Shown: positions 9,088-20,626 of the stretch, in pieces
Position numbering within the stretch: position 1 is the stretch's first letter
Layout of the letters: every line of letters begins with the position of its first letter
Assembly: GCF_039839375.1 (NCBI RefSeq)
Contig: NZ_JBDOQU010000001.1
Location: 186,001 to 250,000 of the forward strand
DNA length: 64,000 nt
Direction of reading: 5' to 3'
Source of the DNA: JBDOQU01 sp039839375
Lineage (GTDB): Bacteria; Pseudomonadota; Alphaproteobacteria; DSM-16000; Inquilinaceae
Made by a program: the position numbers and the translations under genes
Notes under the pieces: model-generated
Seen by the model: the letters and a program-made list of their open reading frames with translations, nothing else
Told to the model about the DNA's origin: nothing
Database searches by the model: none

Positions 9088-9402
9088 ATGATCTGGAGCG
9101 GAACCCTCAGAAGAACTTTGCAGCCGGCTATAGTGCCGGCGCTTGGCGTTTGTCTGCTCGGTTATTTCGCCTATCATACGGTCCAGGGCGACCACGGGTT
9201 GATCGCCCGCAGCCATCTCAAGCTGGAAGTCGCTGAAGCCAAAGAGGTTCTGGAGGATCTCCGGGAGCGGCGGCAATATCTTGAGCATCGGGCCGATCTC
9301 TTGAATCCCGAACATCTCGACCTCGACATGCTGGACGAACGTCTTCGCGCGGTGCTGAACTACACGCACCCGGACGAGGTGGTGGTCTATACCGGAAAAT
9401 AA
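9088..9402 (+). CDS. ftsB: FtsB/DivIC-type septum formation initiator
   Basis: Small bitopic divisome protein of 104 aa that in other bacteria joins FtsL and FtsQ and activates septal peptidoglycan synthesis. One membrane helix spans about residues 13-30 (AIVPALGVCLLGYFAYHT). A periplasmic coiled coil follows (HLKLEVAEAKEVLEDLRERRQ and onward), then the LLNPEHLDLDMLDERLR segment typical of the DivIC family. The ATG at 9088 has a long hairpin directly upstream and no clear ribosome site. TTG 9118 is an alternative, with AGAAG just before it, giving a 10-residue shorter N-terminus. Position between eno and pdhA is the usual alphaproteobacterial one. Confidence 0.85.
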   Translation: MIWSGTLRRTLQPAIVPALGVCLLGYFAYHTVQGDHGLIARSHLKLEVAEAKEVLEDLRERRQYLEHRADLLNPEHLDLDMLDERLRAVLNYTHPDEVVVYTGK

Positions 9403-9418
9403 TCTGCGCGCTTACTGA

Positions 9419-9446
9419 ATTGTGCAGCTTTGCTGCATTGCACAAT
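9419..9446. promoter_or_regulatory. Inverted repeat upstream of pdhA, PhaR/AniA-like motif
   Basis: ATTGTGCA (9419-9426) and TGCACAAT (9439-9446) form a perfect inverted repeat, with GCAG/CTGC nested inside. CTGCATTGCAC resembles the CTGC-N3-GCAG sites reported for PhaR regulators of polyhydroxybutyrate metabolism, missing only the last base. It lies about 207 bp before pdhA. It could equally be a terminator of the ftsB transcript, although no T-run follows. The rest of the 250-bp gap shows no confident promoter. Confidence 0.4.
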
Positions 9447-9652
9447 CGCCCTTTCGCCTAAACCCCTGACGCAATTGGTCTTTCGCGCATCCCCGATATT
9501 CGCGAAATGAGGGTCCGAAAGCGCGTTTTGGCGCTCCGTCGGCTTGCAAAAGGGACGACGCCGGTCTAGCTGTAACCAGCCATTTCACTCCCGCCGCCCT
9601 TGGCCGTATCCGCCGGGCGATCGGGCAACGATTGACTTTCGGGAGGACTCCC

Positions 9653-10741
9653 TTGGCCACACCCAAGCGTCGAACCACCAAAGCCAAACCCCCGGCGGCC
9701 AAACCTGCGGCCAGATCCTCCGCCGCGACCAGATCCCCGGGCAGACCCCGAACCGGGACAAGATCGACGACGCCGGCCGCGTCGAAGGAAGACCTTCTCA
9801 CCTACTACCGCGAAATGCTGATGATCCGGCGTTTCGAGGAGAAGGCCGGCCAGCTCTACGGCATGGGGCTGATCGGCGGCTTCTGCCACCTCTATATCGG
9901 CCAGGAGGCCGTGGTGGTGGGGATGCAGGCGGCGGCCGAACCGCAGGACACCGTCATCACCGGCTATCGCGACCATGGCCATATGCTGGCCTGCGGCATG
10001 GAAGCTCGCGGCGTGATGGCGGAGCTGACGGGCCGTCGCGGCGGCTATTCCAAGGGCAAGGGCGGCTCGATGCACATGTTCAGCCGGGAGAAGAACTTCT
10101 TCGGCGGGCACGGCATCGTCGCCGCCCAGGTGCCGCTGGGCACCGGGCTGGCCTTCGCGCACAAGTACAAGGAAGACAACGGCGTCACCATGACCTACCT
10201 GGGCGACGGCGCGGTCAACCAGGGCCAGGTCTATGAGAGCTTCAACATGGCGGCTCTCTGGAAGCTGCCGGTCGTCTATGTGATCGAGAACAACCAGTAC
10301 GGCATGGGCACCTCGGTCAAGCGCGCTTCGGCCAGCACGGACCTCTATGAGCGCGGCCACGCCTACGGCATTCCGGGCAAACAGGTAGACGGCATGGATG
10401 TCGTCGCGGTCAAGGCGGCGGCGGACGAGGCGCTGGCCGACGCCCGGTCCGGCAAGGGCCCGCAGATCCTTGAGATGATGACCTATCGCTATCGCGGCCA
10501 CTCAATGTCCGATCCGGCCAAGTACCGGACGAAGGAGGAAGTCTCGCAATACAAGGACACCCGTGACCCGATCGAGCATGTCAAGAAGCTGCTGATCGAC
10601 GGCGATCACGCCGGCGAGGATGAACTGAAGGCGATCGACAAGGAAATTCGCGGCGTCGTCAACGACTCCGCCGAATTCGCGCAAGCGAGTCCGGAGCCCG
10701 ATCCGGAAGAGCTGTGGACCGACGTCCTGATCGAAGCCTGA
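9653..10741 (+). CDS. pdhA: Pyruvate dehydrogenase E1 component, alpha subunit
   Basis: Thiamine-diphosphate-dependent decarboxylation of pyruvate, with PdhB, feeding acetyl groups to PdhC. The 362-aa protein has a basic, Lys/Thr/Pro/Arg-rich N-terminal extension of about 40 residues before the catalytic fold starts at LLTYYREMLMIRRFEEKAGQ. Conserved blocks are GFCHLYIGQEAV, RDHGHMLACG, GKGGSMHMF, the ThDP motif GDGAVNQGQVYESFNMA and YRYRGHSMSDPAKYR with the phosphorylation-loop-like serines. The TTG at 9653 is chosen because GGGAGGA lies 5 nt upstream. TTG 9632 would run through that site. It heads the pdh operon. Confidence 0.95.
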   Translation: MATPKRRTTKAKPPAAKPAARSSAATRSPGRPRTGTRSTTPAASKEDLLTYYREMLMIRRFEEKAGQLYGMGLIGGFCHLYIGQEAVVVGMQAAAEPQDTVITGYRDHGHMLACGMEARGVMAELTGRRGGYSKGKGGSMHMFSREKNFFGGHGIVAAQVPLGTGLAFAHKYKEDNGVTMTYLGDGAVNQGQVYESFNMAALWKLPVVYVIENNQYGMGTSVKRASASTDLYERGHAYGIPGKQVDGMDVVAVKAAADEALADARSGKGPQILEMMTYRYRGHSMSDPAKYRTKEEVSQYKDTRDPIEHVKKLLIDGDHAGEDELKAIDKEIRGVVNDSAEFAQASPEPDPEELWTDVLIEA

Positions 10742-10817
10742 CCCAATTGCGGATGGCTCGGGCGTTCGGGGGCCATTACGGCCCGTCGCCCAAGAGCCGC
10801 CTCCCGGAGGATATGTG

Positions 10818-12224
<1,407 letters not shown>

Positions 12225-12282
12225 AGCTGAACGCAAACAGGACATGAGGCCGCCTGAGCGCGGCCGTCGAGAGGAGACATCG

Positions 12283-12642
12283 ATGCCGATCAAGATCCTG
12301 ATGCCGGCTTTGTCGCCGACGATGACCGAGGGGACGCTGGCTTCCTGGCACAAGAAGGAAGGCGAGGCGGTGTCGATCGGCGACGTGATCGCGGAGATCG
12401 AGACCGACAAGGCGACAATGGAGGTCGAGGCGGTTGACGAGGGGACGCTGGGCAAGATCCTGGTGGCCGAGGGGACGGAGGGCGTGGCGGTGAACACGCC
12501 GATCGCGGTGCTGCTGGAGGAGGGGGAGGACGCCTCCGCCGCCGACGCCGCAGCAGCGGAAAAGCCGGCGGAGAAACCCGCCGAGGAAGCCGAAAGCCCA
12601 CAAAAGCCGACAAAAGCCGACGCTGAGGAAAAATCCGAAGCC
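12283..12642 (+). repeat. Lipoyl-domain direct repeat, copy in pdhC
   Basis: Partner of the block at 10818-11177. Most differences are synonymous, apart from position 4 (Glu versus Lys) and a few linker residues. The two copies are 1.1 kb apart in direct orientation, so recombination between them could delete the E1-beta catalytic part. Confidence 0.9.
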
Positions 12643-13608
12643 CCGAAGGCCGAACCGTCGAAGAAGGCGGAGCCCGCCGCGCAGCCGGAGGGCGACCGAA
12701 TCTTCGCCAGCCCGCTGGCGCGCCGCATGGCCAAGAATGCCGGCATCGATCTCGCCACGCTGAAGGGCTCCGGCCCCGGCGGCCGGATCGTCAAGGCGGA
12801 TGTCGAGGCCGCCGGCGAGGGCGCCCCGGCCAAGGCGGCCGCCGAGCCGAAGGCCGCTGAGGCTCCGGCCAGGGCCGCTCCCGTGGCGGCCGGGCCGGAC
12901 GCGAAGAAGCTCGCCGACGCCTACGGCATTCCCTATACGGAGGCGAAGAACAACAACATCCGCAAGACCGTCGCCCGCCGCCTCACGGAGGCCAAGCAGA
13001 CGGTCCCGCATTTCTATCTGACGGTGGATTGCGAGATCGATGCCCTCCTGAAGCTGCGCAAGCAGTTGAACGAGCGCGACGACGTGAAGCTGTCGGTGAA
13101 CGACCTCGTCATCAAGGCCGCCGCAATCGCGCTGCGGCAGGTCCCGGCGGCCAACGCTTCGTGGACCGACGAGGCGATCCTGATGTACGACCGGATCGAC
13201 ATCTCCGTCGCCGTGGCGACCGACAACGGCCTCATCACGCCGATCATCAAGGCCGCCGACACCAAGGGACTCTCGACCATCTCCGCCGAGATGAAGGACC
13301 TCGCCGGCCGGGCGCGGGAAGGCAAGCTGAAGCCGGAGGAGTTCCAGGGCGGCACCTTCTCTATCTCCAATCTCGGCATGTACGGCATCAAGGATTTCGC
13401 CGCGATCATCAACCCGCCTCAGGGCTGCATCCTGGCCGTCGGCGCGGGGCAGCAGCAGCCGGTCGTCAAGGACGGCGCGCTCGCCATCGCTACGGTCATG
13501 AGCTGCACGCTCTCCGTCGACCATCGCGTGGTCGACGGCGCGGTGGGCGCGGAATACCTCCAGGCCTTCAAGAAGCTGATCCAGGACCCGCTGGGCATGA
13601 TGCTTTGA
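12283..13608 (+). CDS. pdhC: Pyruvate dehydrogenase E2, dihydrolipoamide acetyltransferase
   Basis: Core of the pyruvate dehydrogenase complex: its lipoyl arm carries the acetyl group and its C-terminal trimer transfers it to CoA. The 441-aa protein has one lipoyl domain (residues 1-80, ETDKATMEVE) and an Ala/Glu/Pro/Lys linker. A peripheral-subunit-binding domain follows (about 140-175, FASPLARRMAKNAGIDLATLKGSG and GGRIVKADV), then an Ala-rich linker and the acyltransferase domain with RKTVARRLTEAKQTVPHFYL. The catalytic histidine motif is DHRVVDGAVGAEYL near the C-terminus. GAGGAG lies before ATG 12283. pdhB ends 58 bp upstream. Confidence 0.97.
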   Translation: MPIKILMPALSPTMTEGTLASWHKKEGEAVSIGDVIAEIETDKATMEVEAVDEGTLGKILVAEGTEGVAVNTPIAVLLEEGEDASAADAAAAEKPAEKPAEEAESPQKPTKADAEEKSEAPKAEPSKKAEPAAQPEGDRIFASPLARRMAKNAGIDLATLKGSGPGGRIVKADVEAAGEGAPAKAAAEPKAAEAPARAAPVAAGPDAKKLADAYGIPYTEAKNNNIRKTVARRLTEAKQTVPHFYLTVDCEIDALLKLRKQLNERDDVKLSVNDLVIKAAAIALRQVPAANASWTDEAILMYDRIDISVAVATDNGLITPIIKAADTKGLSTISAEMKDLAGRAREGKLKPEEFQGGTFSISNLGMYGIKDFAAIINPPQGCILAVGAGQQQPVVKDGALAIATVMSCTLSVDHRVVDGAVGAEYLQAFKKLIQDPLGMML

Positions 13609-13618
13609 ACCAAAACAT

Positions 13619-13739
13619 CGTCATGCCGGACTTGATCCGGCATCCATGCGGCGTCGATGGCGGGCGGGATCGTTCCCGGTCCTTCACCGTCCGCGCAGTG
13701 TCGCCGGCCCGTGGATGCCGGATCAAGTCCGGCATGACG
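13619..13739. repeat. Intergenic palindromic repeat, copy 2
   Basis: Arms at 13619-13648 and 13711-13739 face each other around a spacer of about 62 bp. Both arms carry ATGCCGGACTTGATCCGGCAT or its complement, each a hairpin. It shares the GGACTTGATCC core, the flanking CGTCAT and the CCAT end with the copy at 2576-2697. It lies inside the pdh operon between pdhC and lpdA, so it would be transcribed and could fold in the mRNA. Confidence 0.85.
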
Positions 13740-13797
13740 GTTTCTTGAGGCGCGGACGCAACCGCCTAGGCGGACCAACCAACAGGGGAGAAGACCC

Positions 13798-15198
<1,401 letters not shown>

Positions 15199-15281
15199 CC
15201 GTCGACTTGGAAGGACGGGCCGCCGGGCCCACCTTCCAATCATCGTCGGACGATCCTAAAGAACGACCAAGGCCAAGCCTG

Positions 15282-16259
15282 ATGGCGACCACGCCCCAGA
15301 AAGTCAGACACCCGGAAAAGGCGCATCGTCCCGACAATCCGATCCAGCGGAAACCGTCCTGGATCAGGGTGAAGGCCCCGGTGTCGAAGGAATACCACCA
15401 GACAAGGGCGCTGATGCGCAGCCTGGACCTCGTCACGGTGTGCGAGGAGGCGGCCTGCCCTAACATCGGCGAATGCTGGTCGAAGGGCCATGCGACGGTG
15501 ATGATCCTGGGCTCCGTCTGCACGCGCGCCTGCGCCTTCTGCAACGTCTCCACCGGCCGGCCGGATCAGGTCGACCCGCACGAGCCCGAGCATATCGCGG
15601 AGATGGTCACCCGCGTCGGCCTCAACCACATCGTCATCACCTCGGTCGACCGCGACGACCTGGAGGATGGCGGGGCGCGGCATTTCGCGAACGTCATCAA
15701 CGCCGTGCGCGAGGCTTCGCCGGACACGACGATCGAGATATTGACGCCTGATTTCAAGGGCAAGAAGGGCGCTCTTGAGATCGTGGTCGAGGCGCGACCC
15801 GACGTCTTCAACCATAATCTCGAAACCGCGCCGCGCCTCTACCCGTCGATCCGGCCGGGCGCGCGCTATTTCACCTCGCTCAACCTCCTGAACCGGGTGA
15901 AGGAGATCGACCCGTCGATCTTCACCAAGTCCGGCATCATGGTCGGGCTGGGGGAGGGGCGGGACGAGGTCCATCAGGTGATGGACGATCTCCGCTCCGC
16001 CGATGTCGACTTCATGACCATCGGCCAGTATCTCCAGCCGACGCCCAAGCACGCGAAGGTCGACCGCTTCGTGACGCCGGAGGAATTCGGCGGCTATGAG
16101 AAGGTCGGGCGCGGCAAGGGTTTCCTCATGATCTCCGCGACGCCGCTGACCCGGTCCTCCTACCATGCCGACAGCGATTTCGCGAAGCTGAGGGCGGCCC
16201 GTGACGCCCGGCTGTCGGGTCTCCCCTCGATGGATATCGTCGAACTGGCGGCTGTCTGA
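15282..16259 (+). CDS. lipA: Lipoyl synthase
   Basis: Radical-SAM enzyme that inserts two sulfurs into protein-bound octanoyl chains to form lipoyl groups, which the adjacent pyruvate dehydrogenase genes need. In the 325-aa protein the auxiliary cluster ligands are Cys54, Cys59 and Cys65 (CEEAACPNIGEC). The radical-SAM cluster ligands are Cys80, Cys84 and Cys87 (CTRACAFC). FNHNLETAPRLYPSIRPGARY and TKSGIMVGLGE are further LipA hallmarks. ATG 15282 gives the usual length. An in-frame TTG at 15207 would add 25 non-conserved residues. Gene order pdhABC-lpdA-lipA makes a functional unit of complex plus cofactor synthesis. Confidence 0.97.
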   Translation: MATTPQKVRHPEKAHRPDNPIQRKPSWIRVKAPVSKEYHQTRALMRSLDLVTVCEEAACPNIGECWSKGHATVMILGSVCTRACAFCNVSTGRPDQVDPHEPEHIAEMVTRVGLNHIVITSVDRDDLEDGGARHFANVINAVREASPDTTIEILTPDFKGKKGALEIVVEARPDVFNHNLETAPRLYPSIRPGARYFTSLNLLNRVKEIDPSIFTKSGIMVGLGEGRDEVHQVMDDLRSADVDFMTIGQYLQPTPKHAKVDRFVTPEEFGGYEKVGRGKGFLMISATPLTRSSYHADSDFAKLRAARDARLSGLPSMDIVELAAV

Positions 16260-16263
16260 CGCC

Positions 16264-16734
16264 ATGCCTACCCATGCCGAAGAACGCATCCTCCCCTATA
16301 CGCCGGAGCAGATGTTCGACCTGGTCGCGGATGTGGAGAGATATCCGCAGTTCCTGCCCTGGTGCCTCGCCTCGCGCATCCGCAAGCGGACGCCGGACCT
16401 GATCGTCGCCGATCTGGTGATCGGCTTCCGAATGGTCAGGGAAAGGTTCACCAGCCAGGTCAATCTCGACCGGCCGGGAACCATCGACGTGAAGTACATC
16501 GAGGGGCCGCTCCGGCACCTCAACAATCACTGGAAGTTCTATCCGCATCCCGATGGCTGCAAGATCGATTTCTTCGTGGATTTCGAGTTTCGCTCTAAGG
16601 TTCTTCAGACGCTGATCGGGGCGCTGTTCAACGAGGCGTTCCGGCGCATGGTCACGGCGTTCGAGGCGCGGGCGAAGGCGCTTTACGGCTCAGGCGATAC
16701 GCCCGCCGTCCCGGCGTCACGGTCGGCTTCCTGA
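16264..16734 (+). CDS. COQ10/RatA-family START-like protein
   Basis: 156-aa member of the polyketide cyclase/START-like superfamily, close to mitochondrial COQ10, which binds ubiquinone. Some relatives are called RatA toxin after an E. coli report of ribosome-subunit association. Visible hallmarks are the N-terminal ILPYTPEQMFDLVADVERYPQFLPWC, the central EGPLRHLNNHWKF and the C-terminal NEAFRRMVTAFEARA. ATG 16264 is 4 bp after the lipA stop, so it is translated from the same mRNA. A coenzyme Q chaperone role is more likely than a toxin role in this lineage (inference). The 3' end overlaps the convergent pncC gene by 18 bp. Confidence 0.92.
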   Translation: MPTHAEERILPYTPEQMFDLVADVERYPQFLPWCLASRIRKRTPDLIVADLVIGFRMVRERFTSQVNLDRPGTIDVKYIEGPLRHLNNHWKFYPHPDGCKIDFFVDFEFRSKVLQTLIGALFNEAFRRMVTAFEARAKALYGSGDTPAVPASRSAS

Positions 16735-17208
16735 ACTTTCCACAGCCTCGGCCGCCAGTTCCAGCGCCGCCCTGACGCTCGAGAGCCGCACGGCCTCCCG
16801 ATCCCCCGGAAAGATGAAGCAGTGGGCGACAGGCTTGCCGCCCCGTTTCATGATGCCGATATAGACAAGGCCGACGGGCTTCGCCTCCGTTCCGCCGCCC
16901 GGCCCGGCGACACCCGTCACCGATATCGCCAAATCGGCGCGCGACCGCGCCAGCGCGCCCCGCGCCATCGCCTCGGCGACCTCCGCGCTGACCGCGCCGA
17001 CCTCCGCGATCAGGACGGCCGGAACGTCCAGAAGCTCCGTCTTGGCCTCGTTGGAATAGGTGACGAAGCCGCGCTCATAGACATCCGACGATCCCGCGAT
17101 GGTGGTGATCGCCGCGCCGATCAGCCCGCCGGTGCAGCTTTCCGCCGTCGCCACGCGCCAGCCGCGCGCCCTGCAGGCGTCGATCAGGCGGATGGCGTCA
17201 GCGCTCAT
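16717..17208 (-). CDS. pncC: CinA C-terminal-type nicotinamide-nucleotide amidohydrolase
   Basis: Stand-alone CinA C-terminal domain of 163 aa, the family that deamidates nicotinamide mononucleotide to nicotinate mononucleotide in NAD recycling. The diagnostic TAESCTGG is at residues 21-28, followed by GLIGAAITTIAGSS, the RGFVTYSNEAKTELL segment and the SVTGVAGPGGGTEAKPVGLVYIG block. The N-terminal molybdopterin-binding-like domain of full CinA is absent, as usual in alphaproteobacteria. Its ATG overlaps the ispDF stop by 4 nt, so the two are translationally coupled. The 3' end runs 18 bp into the convergent COQ10-like gene. Confidence 0.93.
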   Translation of the reverse strand: MSADAIRLIDACRARGWRVATAESCTGGLIGAAITTIAGSSDVYERGFVTYSNEAKTELLDVPAVLIAEVGAVSAEVAEAMARGALARSRADLAISVTGVAGPGGGTEAKPVGLVYIGIMKRGGKPVAHCFIFPGDREAVRLSSVRAALELAAEAVESSGSRP

Positions 17209-18374
17209 GGCAGGATCACCGTCGCGGTCGCCTGCGCGGCGATCCCTTCGCCCCGGCCGGTGAAGCCTAGCCTTTCCGTCGTCGTCGCCTTGACGCTGAC
17301 GCGGCCGGACTCCAGCCCCGTCAGTTCGGCGATCCGTGCGACCATCGCGGCCCGGTGCGGGCCGATCTTCGGCGTCTCGCAGATCAGGGTGACATCGACA
17401 TGGCCGATCCGGCCGCCGCGCTCCGCGACCATCGCCGCGACATGGCGCAGGAAGAGGGCGCTGTCGGCGTCCTTCCAGCGCGGGTCGCTGGGCGGGAAAT
17501 GCAGCCCGATATCGCCTTCGCCCAAGGCGCCCAGCAGCGCATCCGTCAGGGCGTGGAGGCCGACATCGGCGTCGGAATGGCCGGCCAGCCCCAGCGCGTG
17601 GGGGATGGTCACGCCGCAGAGGATCAGCGGCCGGTCCGGGACCAGTCGATGAACGTCGAAGCCGTTGCCGACCCGGATGTCCGGTGTTCCGCCCAATATC
17701 CTCTCGGCGCGCGCCATGTCGCCGGCGCTGGTGATCTTCATATTGTCCTCGTTCCCCTCCACGATCCCGATCGGCAGGCCAGCAGCCTCGGCGACGGCGG
17801 AATCGTCGGTCAGCGATTGTCCTTCCACCAGCCGATGCGCCGCCAGCAGCGGCCCGAACCGGAAGCCCTGCGGCGTCTGCGCCCGCCAGAGGCCGGTGCG
17901 GTCGACGGTCGCGCCCACCGTTCCGTCCGCGCCGGCGCGCTTCAGCGTGTCGACCACGGGTACGCCGGGAATGACCGCCGGATGGACGGCCAGCGCCTCG
18001 ATGACCCGGTCTATGGTTCCCGCATCGACCAGCGGCCGGGCGGCGTCATGGACCAGCACCAGGTCCGGCGCGGCCGCCTCCAGCGCCTCCAGCCCGCGCC
18101 GCACCGATTCCTGCCGCGTCGCGCCGCCGGGAACGGGCGAGGGCAGGGGAAGGTCGCCCAGGCTGGCGCGATAATGCTCCTCATGATCCGCGTCGATCAC
18201 TGCCAGCACCCGGTCGACCGACGGATGCCGCAGGAAGGCCTGCGCCGTCCGCCGGATCATGGGCGCGCCGGAAAGGTCGCGGTACTGCTTCGGGATCGCG
18301 CCGCCGAACCGCTCGCCCCGTCCGGCGGCGACGATCAGCGCGGCGACGGACGGGCTGCCACTGGGGGTGTCCAT
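17205..18374 (-). CDS. ispDF: Bifunctional IspD/IspF isoprenoid enzyme
   Basis: Fusion of two non-consecutive enzymes of the methylerythritol phosphate pathway: 2-C-methyl-D-erythritol 4-phosphate cytidylyltransferase and the 2,4-cyclodiphosphate synthase. In the 389-aa protein the IspD part (about 1-225) begins VAALIVAAGRGERFGG and contains VLVHDAARPLV. The IspF part (about 230-389) begins RVGNGFDVHRLVPDRPLILCGV with the zinc ligands DVH and GHSDADVGLHALTDALLGA, and ends in KATTTERLGFTGRGEGI. Fusion of ispD and ispF is typical of alpha- and epsilonproteobacteria. ATG 18374 gives the normal IspD start. Further upstream codons are not conserved-looking. Confidence 0.97.
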   Translation of the reverse strand: MDTPSGSPSVAALIVAAGRGERFGGAIPKQYRDLSGAPMIRRTAQAFLRHPSVDRVLAVIDADHEEHYRASLGDLPLPSPVPGGATRQESVRRGLEALEAAAPDLVLVHDAARPLVDAGTIDRVIEALAVHPAVIPGVPVVDTLKRAGADGTVGATVDRTGLWRAQTPQGFRFGPLLAAHRLVEGQSLTDDSAVAEAAGLPIGIVEGNEDNMKITSAGDMARAERILGGTPDIRVGNGFDVHRLVPDRPLILCGVTIPHALGLAGHSDADVGLHALTDALLGALGEGDIGLHFPPSDPRWKDADSALFLRHVAAMVAERGGRIGHVDVTLICETPKIGPHRAAMVARIAELTGLESGRVSVKATTTERLGFTGRGEGIAAQATATVILP

Positions 18375-18515
18375 GGATGAGGACTCGTCTCTCTGCATTG
18401 CGCGGGCGACCCTATCGGGGAAGCGGCGGCCGGCCAAGCAAGATGAACGCTTGATTCCATCGGCGGCGCTGGTAGTTTGCATAAATCTTTTGCATGAACT
18501 GGTGATGCCTAAATT

Positions 18516-19496
18516 ATGGGCGTTTCAATCGGTCCGGTCCTCCTGGACACTCCCGTCATCCTGGCGCCCATGTCGGGCGTCACGGACCAGCCGTTCCGGC
18601 GGCTGGTGAAGAAGCTCGGCGCCGGGCTCGTGGTCTCGGAGATGATCGCGAGTTCCGAAATGGTGCGCGCCGCCCGCCAGTCGCTTCGCACCTCCACGGA
18701 TTGCGCGGAGGAATATCCGATGGCGGTCCAGCTTGCCGGCCACGATCCGGAGGTGATGGCCGAAGCGGCGCGGCTGAACGTGGACCGGGGGGCGGCCATC
18801 ATCGACATCAATTTCGGCTGCCCGGTCAAGAAGGTCGTGAACAAGCTGGCCGGCTCCGCGCTGATGCGGGAGGAGGGGCTGGCGGCCCGCATCATGGAGG
18901 CGGTCGTGAAGGCCGTTCCCATCCCGGTGACGCTGAAGACGCGACTGGGCTGGGACGATTCCAACCGTAATGCCCCCCGTCTCGCCCGCATCGCGGAGGA
19001 GTCGGGGATCAGGATGATCACCATCCACGGCCGCACCCGCTGCCAGCTCTATAACGGCACGGCCGACTGGCAGGCCATCCAGGAAGTGAAACAAGCGATT
19101 ACGGTGCCGCTCATCGTCAATGGCGACATTGGCGATTTCGACGATATCGACCGCGCTCTGGATCATAGCGGCGCCGATGGCGTGATGATCGGCCGCGGCG
19201 CGCAGGGCCGCCCCTGGTTCATCGCCCAGGCAATGGAATATCTGCGCACCGGCCGCCGCATCCCCGATCCGGCTCTCGCCGATCAGCAAGGCATCGTTTT
19301 GGAGCATTACGAGGCGCTGCTGGAGCATTACGGGGTGGAGAAGGGAGGCAGGGTCGCCCGCAAGCATCTGGCCTGGTACGCGAAGGGCCTGCCAGGCGCG
19401 GCCGCCTTCCGCGAAGGCGTCAACCGCACCTACGATCCGGAGGTCGTGCGCGACCTTGTCCGCCGCTGCTACGAACCGGCGATCGAGGCCTGCTGA
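18516..19496 (+). CDS. dusB: tRNA-dihydrouridine synthase (DusB/NifR3)
   Basis: FMN- and NADPH-dependent reduction of uridines in the tRNA D-loop. The 326-aa TIM-barrel protein starts LDTPVILAPMSGVTDQPFRRL and contains the DusB signature INFGCPVKKVVNKLAGSALM with the catalytic cysteine. KTRLGWDD and ITIHGRTRCQLYNGTADW follow, then the phosphate-binding GADGVMIGRGAQGRPW. The stop overlaps the ntrB start by 1 nt. This gene was historically nifR3 because it heads the ntrB-ntrC operon in many alphaproteobacteria. Upstream, TTTGCAT occurs twice within about 20 bp (from about 18475), possibly part of the operon promoter. Confidence 0.96.
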   Translation: MGVSIGPVLLDTPVILAPMSGVTDQPFRRLVKKLGAGLVVSEMIASSEMVRAARQSLRTSTDCAEEYPMAVQLAGHDPEVMAEAARLNVDRGAAIIDINFGCPVKKVVNKLAGSALMREEGLAARIMEAVVKAVPIPVTLKTRLGWDDSNRNAPRLARIAEESGIRMITIHGRTRCQLYNGTADWQAIQEVKQAITVPLIVNGDIGDFDDIDRALDHSGADGVMIGRGAQGRPWFIAQAMEYLRTGRRIPDPALADQQGIVLEHYEALLEHYGVEKGGRVARKHLAWYAKGLPGAAAFREGVNRTYDPEVVRDLVRRCYEPAIEAC

Positions 19497-20626
19497 TGGA
19501 TTTGGCGACGCTCCCCGCCGTCGACGGCGTCCAGATCCTCCATGGCCTGCCGGAACCCGTGATCGTGGTCGATCGCAACTGCCTGATCCGCTTCGTCAAT
19601 TTCGAGGCGCAGCGGTTCCTCGACGCCGGCGAAAGCGCGCTGGTCGGCCAGCGGCTGGATGAGCTGCTGCCGGCCGACAGCCCGATCTTCCTGCTGATCG
19701 CCCAGGTGCTGTCCCAGGGTCGCACCGTTTCGGAATATGGCGTGATCCTGGAGACGCCGCGCATCGGCCGGCATACCGTCACCATCACCGCTGGCCCGAT
19801 GGGCGACCGGACCGACCATGCGGTGGTCACGCTGCATGAGGTGTCGATCGCCCGGCTGATCGACAAGCAGCTCAACCACCGCAACGCTGCGCGATCGGTG
19901 ACAGCGATGGCGGCGATGCTGGCTCATGAGGTGAAGAACCCGCTTTCCGGCATCAGGGGGGCGGCGCAGCTTCTGGAGGAGAACGCCTCCGACCCGGACC
20001 GGGAACTGACGCGGCTGATTTGCGACGAGGCCGATCGCATCGTTGCGCTGGTCAATCGGATGGAGGTCTTCTCCGACCAGCGCCCGATCGAGCGGGAGGC
20101 CGTCAACATCCATGCGGTGCTGGAGCGGGTGCGGAAGGTCTCCCAGACCGGCTTCGCCCGGCGCGTCCGGTTCGTTGAGCGCTACGACCCGTCGCTGCCG
20201 CCCGTCCATGGCAATCACGACCAGCTCGTCCAGGTGTTCCTCAACCTGGTGAAGAATGCGGCGGAGGCCGCGCCGGCGGACAATCCGGAGATCGTGCTCA
20301 CGACCGCCTATCAGCGCGGCGTCTCCATCGCCATTCCCGGCACCAACGGCCGCATGAACCTGCCGCTGGCGGTGACGATCCAGGACAATGGCGAGGGCAT
20401 TCCGGAGGACCTCCACCAGCATCTTTTCGACCCCTTCGTCTCGACCAAGGCCAACGGGTCGGGGCTGGGGCTGGCGCTGGTGGCGAAGATCGTCGGTGAC
20501 CATGGCGGCGTGGTCGATTTCGACAGCCGCCCCCGGCGGACGGTCTTCAGGGTCTCCCTGCCCATAGCCGTCGACGCCGGAAACCTTGTCCAGCGAACTC
20601 CCCCCGTAGAGGAACTGGCCTCATGA
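19496..20626 (+). CDS. ntrB: Nitrogen regulation sensor histidine kinase NtrB
   Basis: Soluble sensor kinase (376 aa) that phosphorylates or dephosphorylates NtrC according to nitrogen status signalled by PII. An N-terminal PAS domain covers about residues 10-110. The H-box MLAHEVKNPLSGIRGAAQL has the phospho-acceptor His144. The ATPase part shows FLNLVKNAAEAAP (N box), DNGEGIPEDL (G1) and GSGLGLALVAKIV (G2). No membrane segment is visible, as expected. It overlaps dusB by 1 nt and ntrC by 4 nt, so the three are one translationally coupled operon. Confidence 0.96.
   Translation: MDLATLPAVDGVQILHGLPEPVIVVDRNCLIRFVNFEAQRFLDAGESALVGQRLDELLPADSPIFLLIAQVLSQGRTVSEYGVILETPRIGRHTVTITAGPMGDRTDHAVVTLHEVSIARLIDKQLNHRNAARSVTAMAAMLAHEVKNPLSGIRGAAQLLEENASDPDRELTRLICDEADRIVALVNRMEVFSDQRPIEREAVNIHAVLERVRKVSQTGFARRVRFVERYDPSLPPVHGNHDQLVQVFLNLVKNAAEAAPADNPEIVLTTAYQRGVSIAIPGTNGRMNLPLAVTIQDNGEGIPEDLHQHLFDPFVSTKANGSGLGLALVAKIVGDHGGVVDFDSRPRRTVFRVSLPIAVDAGNLVQRTPPVEELAS

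Noticed and set aside
16264..16734. RatA toxin of a type II toxin-antitoxin system
   Set aside because: No RatB-like partner, and the lipA neighbourhood and COQ10-type motifs favour a coenzyme Q-related role.
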